64,000 nucleotides of DNA from Gemmatimonadota bacterium (GTDB taxonomy: Bacteria; Gemmatimonadota; Gemmatimonadetes; Longimicrobiales; Gaopeijiaceae). Position 1 is the first letter of the stretch. Every line of letters starts with the position of its first letter. The notes under the pieces are model-generated. The model was not told the origin of the DNA. It did not search any database and saw only the letters and a program-made list of their open reading frames with translations. Shown piece after piece: positions 62,454 through 64,000 of this stretch. Position numbers and translations under genes: made by a program. The DNA lies in assembly GCA_022823365.1 (NCBI GenBank), contig JAJDXG010000038.1, forward strand, positions 1 to 64,000, given 5' to 3'.

Positions 62454-62479
62454 AAAAAAGAGTGGAAACAGCCTCCACT
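62454..62479 (-). terminator. Terminator-like hairpin in the nrdJ leader
   Basis: On the minus strand AGTGGA (62479-62474), a 7-base loop, TCCACT (62466-62461), one C, then six T (62459-62454). It lies 30 bases before the nrdJ ATG, where it could act as an attenuator instead of ending an upstream gene. The stem is short. Confidence 0.45.
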
Positions 62480-62550
62480 TCCGTGCAAAACAAACGGAGA
62501 GCACGTCAGCCAGGGTGTGGGCTTGTGGAGACTGCTCGACACCCCGAAGA

Positions 62551-62566
62551 ACACCGTATCTAGTGG
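62551..62566 (-). promoter_or_regulatory. NrdR-box-like site
   Basis: The minus strand CCACTAGATACGGTGT matches the NrdR box ACACTATATATAGTGT at 12 of 16 positions by my alignment. A second box at the usual spacing of about 31 bases was not found, so the assignment is weak. Confidence 0.3.
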
Positions 62567-62711
62567 CGTCGATGTCTCAGGGGTGCCGTATGTCGCGTAC
62601 GCTGGAAACAATATGCACCCTGCCGGTGATGCGCAAGCAATCGTCTGGCCCCGGTGTGGTCCCGGAACGGGCTGAGATCGCGTGTGCTCCCGCGGCCGTC
62701 GCATTTCCAAC

Positions 62712-62727
62712 CTCCGGCCAGCCGGAG
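62712..62727 (-). terminator. GC-rich hairpin downstream of the Omp85-like gene
   Basis: CTCCGGC-CA-GCCGGAG is a perfect 7-bp stem 29 bases past the stop of the outer-membrane gene. Without a T-tract it is at best a weak or factor-assisted terminator. Confidence 0.3.
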
Positions 62728-62755
62728 ACCCGCCTCCTGCCGGGTGTTCTGCCTG

Positions 62756-64000
62756 CTAGAATGCCGATCCCAGACGGAGATAGAGCCGCCCCGCGCGCAG
62801 GCGGAACCCTGCCCCGGGCGGATCGTCTACAGCCCTGAGAGGAAAGGCCACTCCAGTGCGAACGTCGGTGGAGAGCGTCCAGAAGGGCAGCGTGTTCACC
62901 GTGATCTCCAGGCCGATGGAGGCGAGGGCGGCGCGCTTCGGGCTCGCGGAGGGATCCCGCTCGCCGTCCGGGCCCCAGGCGTTGCCCGCGTCGGCAAACA
63001 GGCTTGCGCCGGCCCGGTCGAAGTACAGGGGCCAGGCCCCGAGGCCCCGGCGAATGATGGAGAGCGGAAGCCGGTATTCGGCCGATGCCGACCAGGCGAT
63101 GCGCCCGCGGCGGGAGGCGGCGGAATAGCCTCGCACGGGAAAGAGGAGCGGCGAGCCCCCGAAGAGACCGAAGCCGGTAAGCCGCTCGCGCGTGCCGGCG
63201 GCATCCCCGACCTCGAAATGAAAGCCGTCGGCACCCGGCCCGCGCGCGATCCCGCCGCTCGCGCGCAGCGCCAACACCTGCTGCGCGAAGCCGAGGTTGC
63301 CGAGCGCCCGGTAGAGCGAAAGGCGGCCGGTGACTTCCTCGAATCCTCTGTCGGCGGCGCGGTCGCCGGCGAGTTCCTCGGGGAGATCGAGCACGCGCGA
63401 GACCCGGCCCCGAACGGCTCCCGAGACGCCGTCTGCCAGGGTCATGGACATGGCATGGGAGCGGGCGGTGTTGAAGCCGAGCGTTGCGGATACCTCCCCT
63501 ACGCGCCGCGTGGGACGGTTGAGCCGGAAGAGGGTGGAGGGCTCCAGCGTCGCGTCCAGGAGTTCGGAGGACACCCAGTTGTGGCTGGCCTCCAGGGTGA
63601 GCCCGATGCGGTTGCGAAAGCGGGCCCGCTGAAGATCCACGCTCACCTGCATGCGCCGTTCCCGGTCCACCACGTAGAGAGTGTCCACCTCCCCGTTCTC
63701 GCGCTCTCCCAGCGTGAGACCGGCGGGATCGTACAGTTGGCCCGCCGAGACCGTCACCACCGGGTTCCCAAGCCCCGCGGCGGTGTATCCGAAGCGGCCC
63801 TCCCCGCGACGCCTCTCCGGGATCAGGCGGCCCCAGGCCCAGAACCGGTGCCGGTCGACCAGGTCCCGGCCGGAAGTCGAGAAACCGAAGCCCTGGCCGA
63901 TGACGTCCCGCGCGCGGATCCTTCGCGGCGGCGAGTAGAGCGGCTGCCAGTAGGTCGGGAGGAGCGAGCGGAACGCCCGGTACGGCCTGCTTTCGGCTTC
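62756..64000 (-). CDS. Outer-membrane beta-barrel protein, Omp85/surface-antigen type, C-terminal part (cut by window edge)
   Basis: 414 codons are present and the frame is still open at base 64000; the N-terminus lies outside. The visible part starts in a segment with LLPTYWQPLYSPPRR, followed by repeated amphipathic beta-strands alternating with turns (for example TVSAGQLYDPAGL, GRVSRVLDLPEEL, RLYLRLGSAF). It ends in Phe, as barrels inserted by BamA do. ASLFADAGNAWGPDGE resembles the last strands of Omp85-family (BamA/TamA-like) barrels. In Gemmatimonadota such barrels often follow a beta-propeller; this cannot be checked here. Confidence 0.7.
   Translation of the reverse strand, partial: EAESRPYRAFRSLLPTYWQPLYSPPRRIRARDVIGQGFGFSTSGRDLVDRHRFWAWGRLIPERRRGEGRFGYTAAGLGNPVVTVSAGQLYDPAGLTLGERENGEVDTLYVVDRERRMQVSVDLQRARFRNRIGLTLEASHNWVSSELLDATLEPSTLFRLNRPTRRVGEVSATLGFNTARSHAMSMTLADGVSGAVRGRVSRVLDLPEELAGDRAADRGFEEVTGRLSLYRALGNLGFAQQVLALRASGGIARGPGADGFHFEVGDAAGTRERLTGFGLFGGSPLLFPVRGYSAASRRGRIAWSASAEYRLPLSIIRRGLGAWPLYFDRAGASLFADAGNAWGPDGERDPSASPKRAALASIGLEITVNTLPFWTLSTDVRTGVAFPLRAVDDPPGAGFRLRAGRLYLRLGSAF

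Larger units (their letters stand above)
62425..62755. other. Intergenic region between the Omp85-like gene and nrdJ
   Basis: 331 bases with no gene I can support. On the minus strand it holds, in order: a GC hairpin after the outer-membrane gene (62727-62712), a TTGCGC-17-TATTGT promoter-like pair near 62610-62640, an NrdR-box-like site (62566-62551) and a hairpin with six T (62479-62454) just before nrdJ. Confidence 0.6.

Noticed and set aside
62720-62734. AGCCGGAGACCCGCC, resembling the B12 box of cobalamin riboswitches, near the B12-dependent nrdJ
   Set aside because: It is on the plus strand, opposite to both neighbouring genes, has one base missing against the consensus, and lies in a simple GC hairpin; the other riboswitch segments are not found.
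59668-62838. A plus-strand open frame of more than 1000 codons
   Set aside because: It lies opposite nrdJ and the M28 gene; long antisense frames are common in GC-rich DNA. Its translation is low-complexity His/Arg/Gly/Leu-rich and matches nothing.

Overview
The window is GC-rich DNA from a Gram-negative-type (diderm) bacterium. It encodes BamD, the C-terminal half of an Omp85-like beta-barrel, several lipoproteins and an L,D-transpeptidase. The mix fits Gemmatimonadota best: a B12-dependent NrdJ, zinc-binding forms of bL28, uS4, bL36 and bL33, TPR lipoproteins beside housekeeping genes, and an Omp85 protein with a YW-rich pre-barrel segment. That placement comes from family knowledge, not from a search.

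About 1-53.8 kb reads almost entirely from the minus strand, so transcription runs from high to low coordinates. In that order: pyk, an MBL hydrolase, pgi, ytxH-like, an L,D-transpeptidase, smpB, a TPR lipoprotein, pyrD, pyrF, an NTF2-like protein and cysS (53.8-43 kb). Next come tRNA-Thr(TGT), tRNA-Tyr, tRNA-Gly and tRNA-Thr(GGT), then tuf, rpmG, secE, nusG, rplK, rplA, rplJ, rplL, rpoB and rpoC (43-29.2 kb). These are followed without interruption by the str, S10, spc and alpha gene sets: rpsL, rpsG, fusA, rpsJ to rplQ (29-10.7 kb). About 32 kb of translation and transcription machinery therefore runs in one direction. infA and rpsN are missing from their usual places.

From 10.7 kb down to 1 the same strand carries a membrane-anchored unknown, rpmB, a nucleotide-sugar dehydrogenase, a TPR lipoprotein, a sugar aminotransferase, bamD, nadD, secA, radC and the start of a RelA/SpoT gene. 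This is an envelope-biogenesis and stress-response block.

From 53.8 to 64 kb the orientation is mixed. rnd and an unknown small gene are on plus. A DksA-like gene with a degenerate zinc finger lies divergent to a YggX-like gene carrying a four-cysteine ribbon. Then on minus come ornithine aminotransferase, a nitrilase, an M28 glutaminyl-cyclase-like lipoprotein, nrdJ and the Omp85-like fragment.

Three promoter-like sites share a TTTCG element just before the -10 box (13.85, 29.11 and 55.15 kb). I saw no CRISPR array, insertion sequence, prophage or clear new multi-gene system. The observations most worth checking are a native Arg88 in S12, a possible N-terminal extension of S12, the zinc-ribbon YggX protein, a small overlapping leader ORF before an orphan gene, and a terminator-like hairpin in the nrdJ leader.
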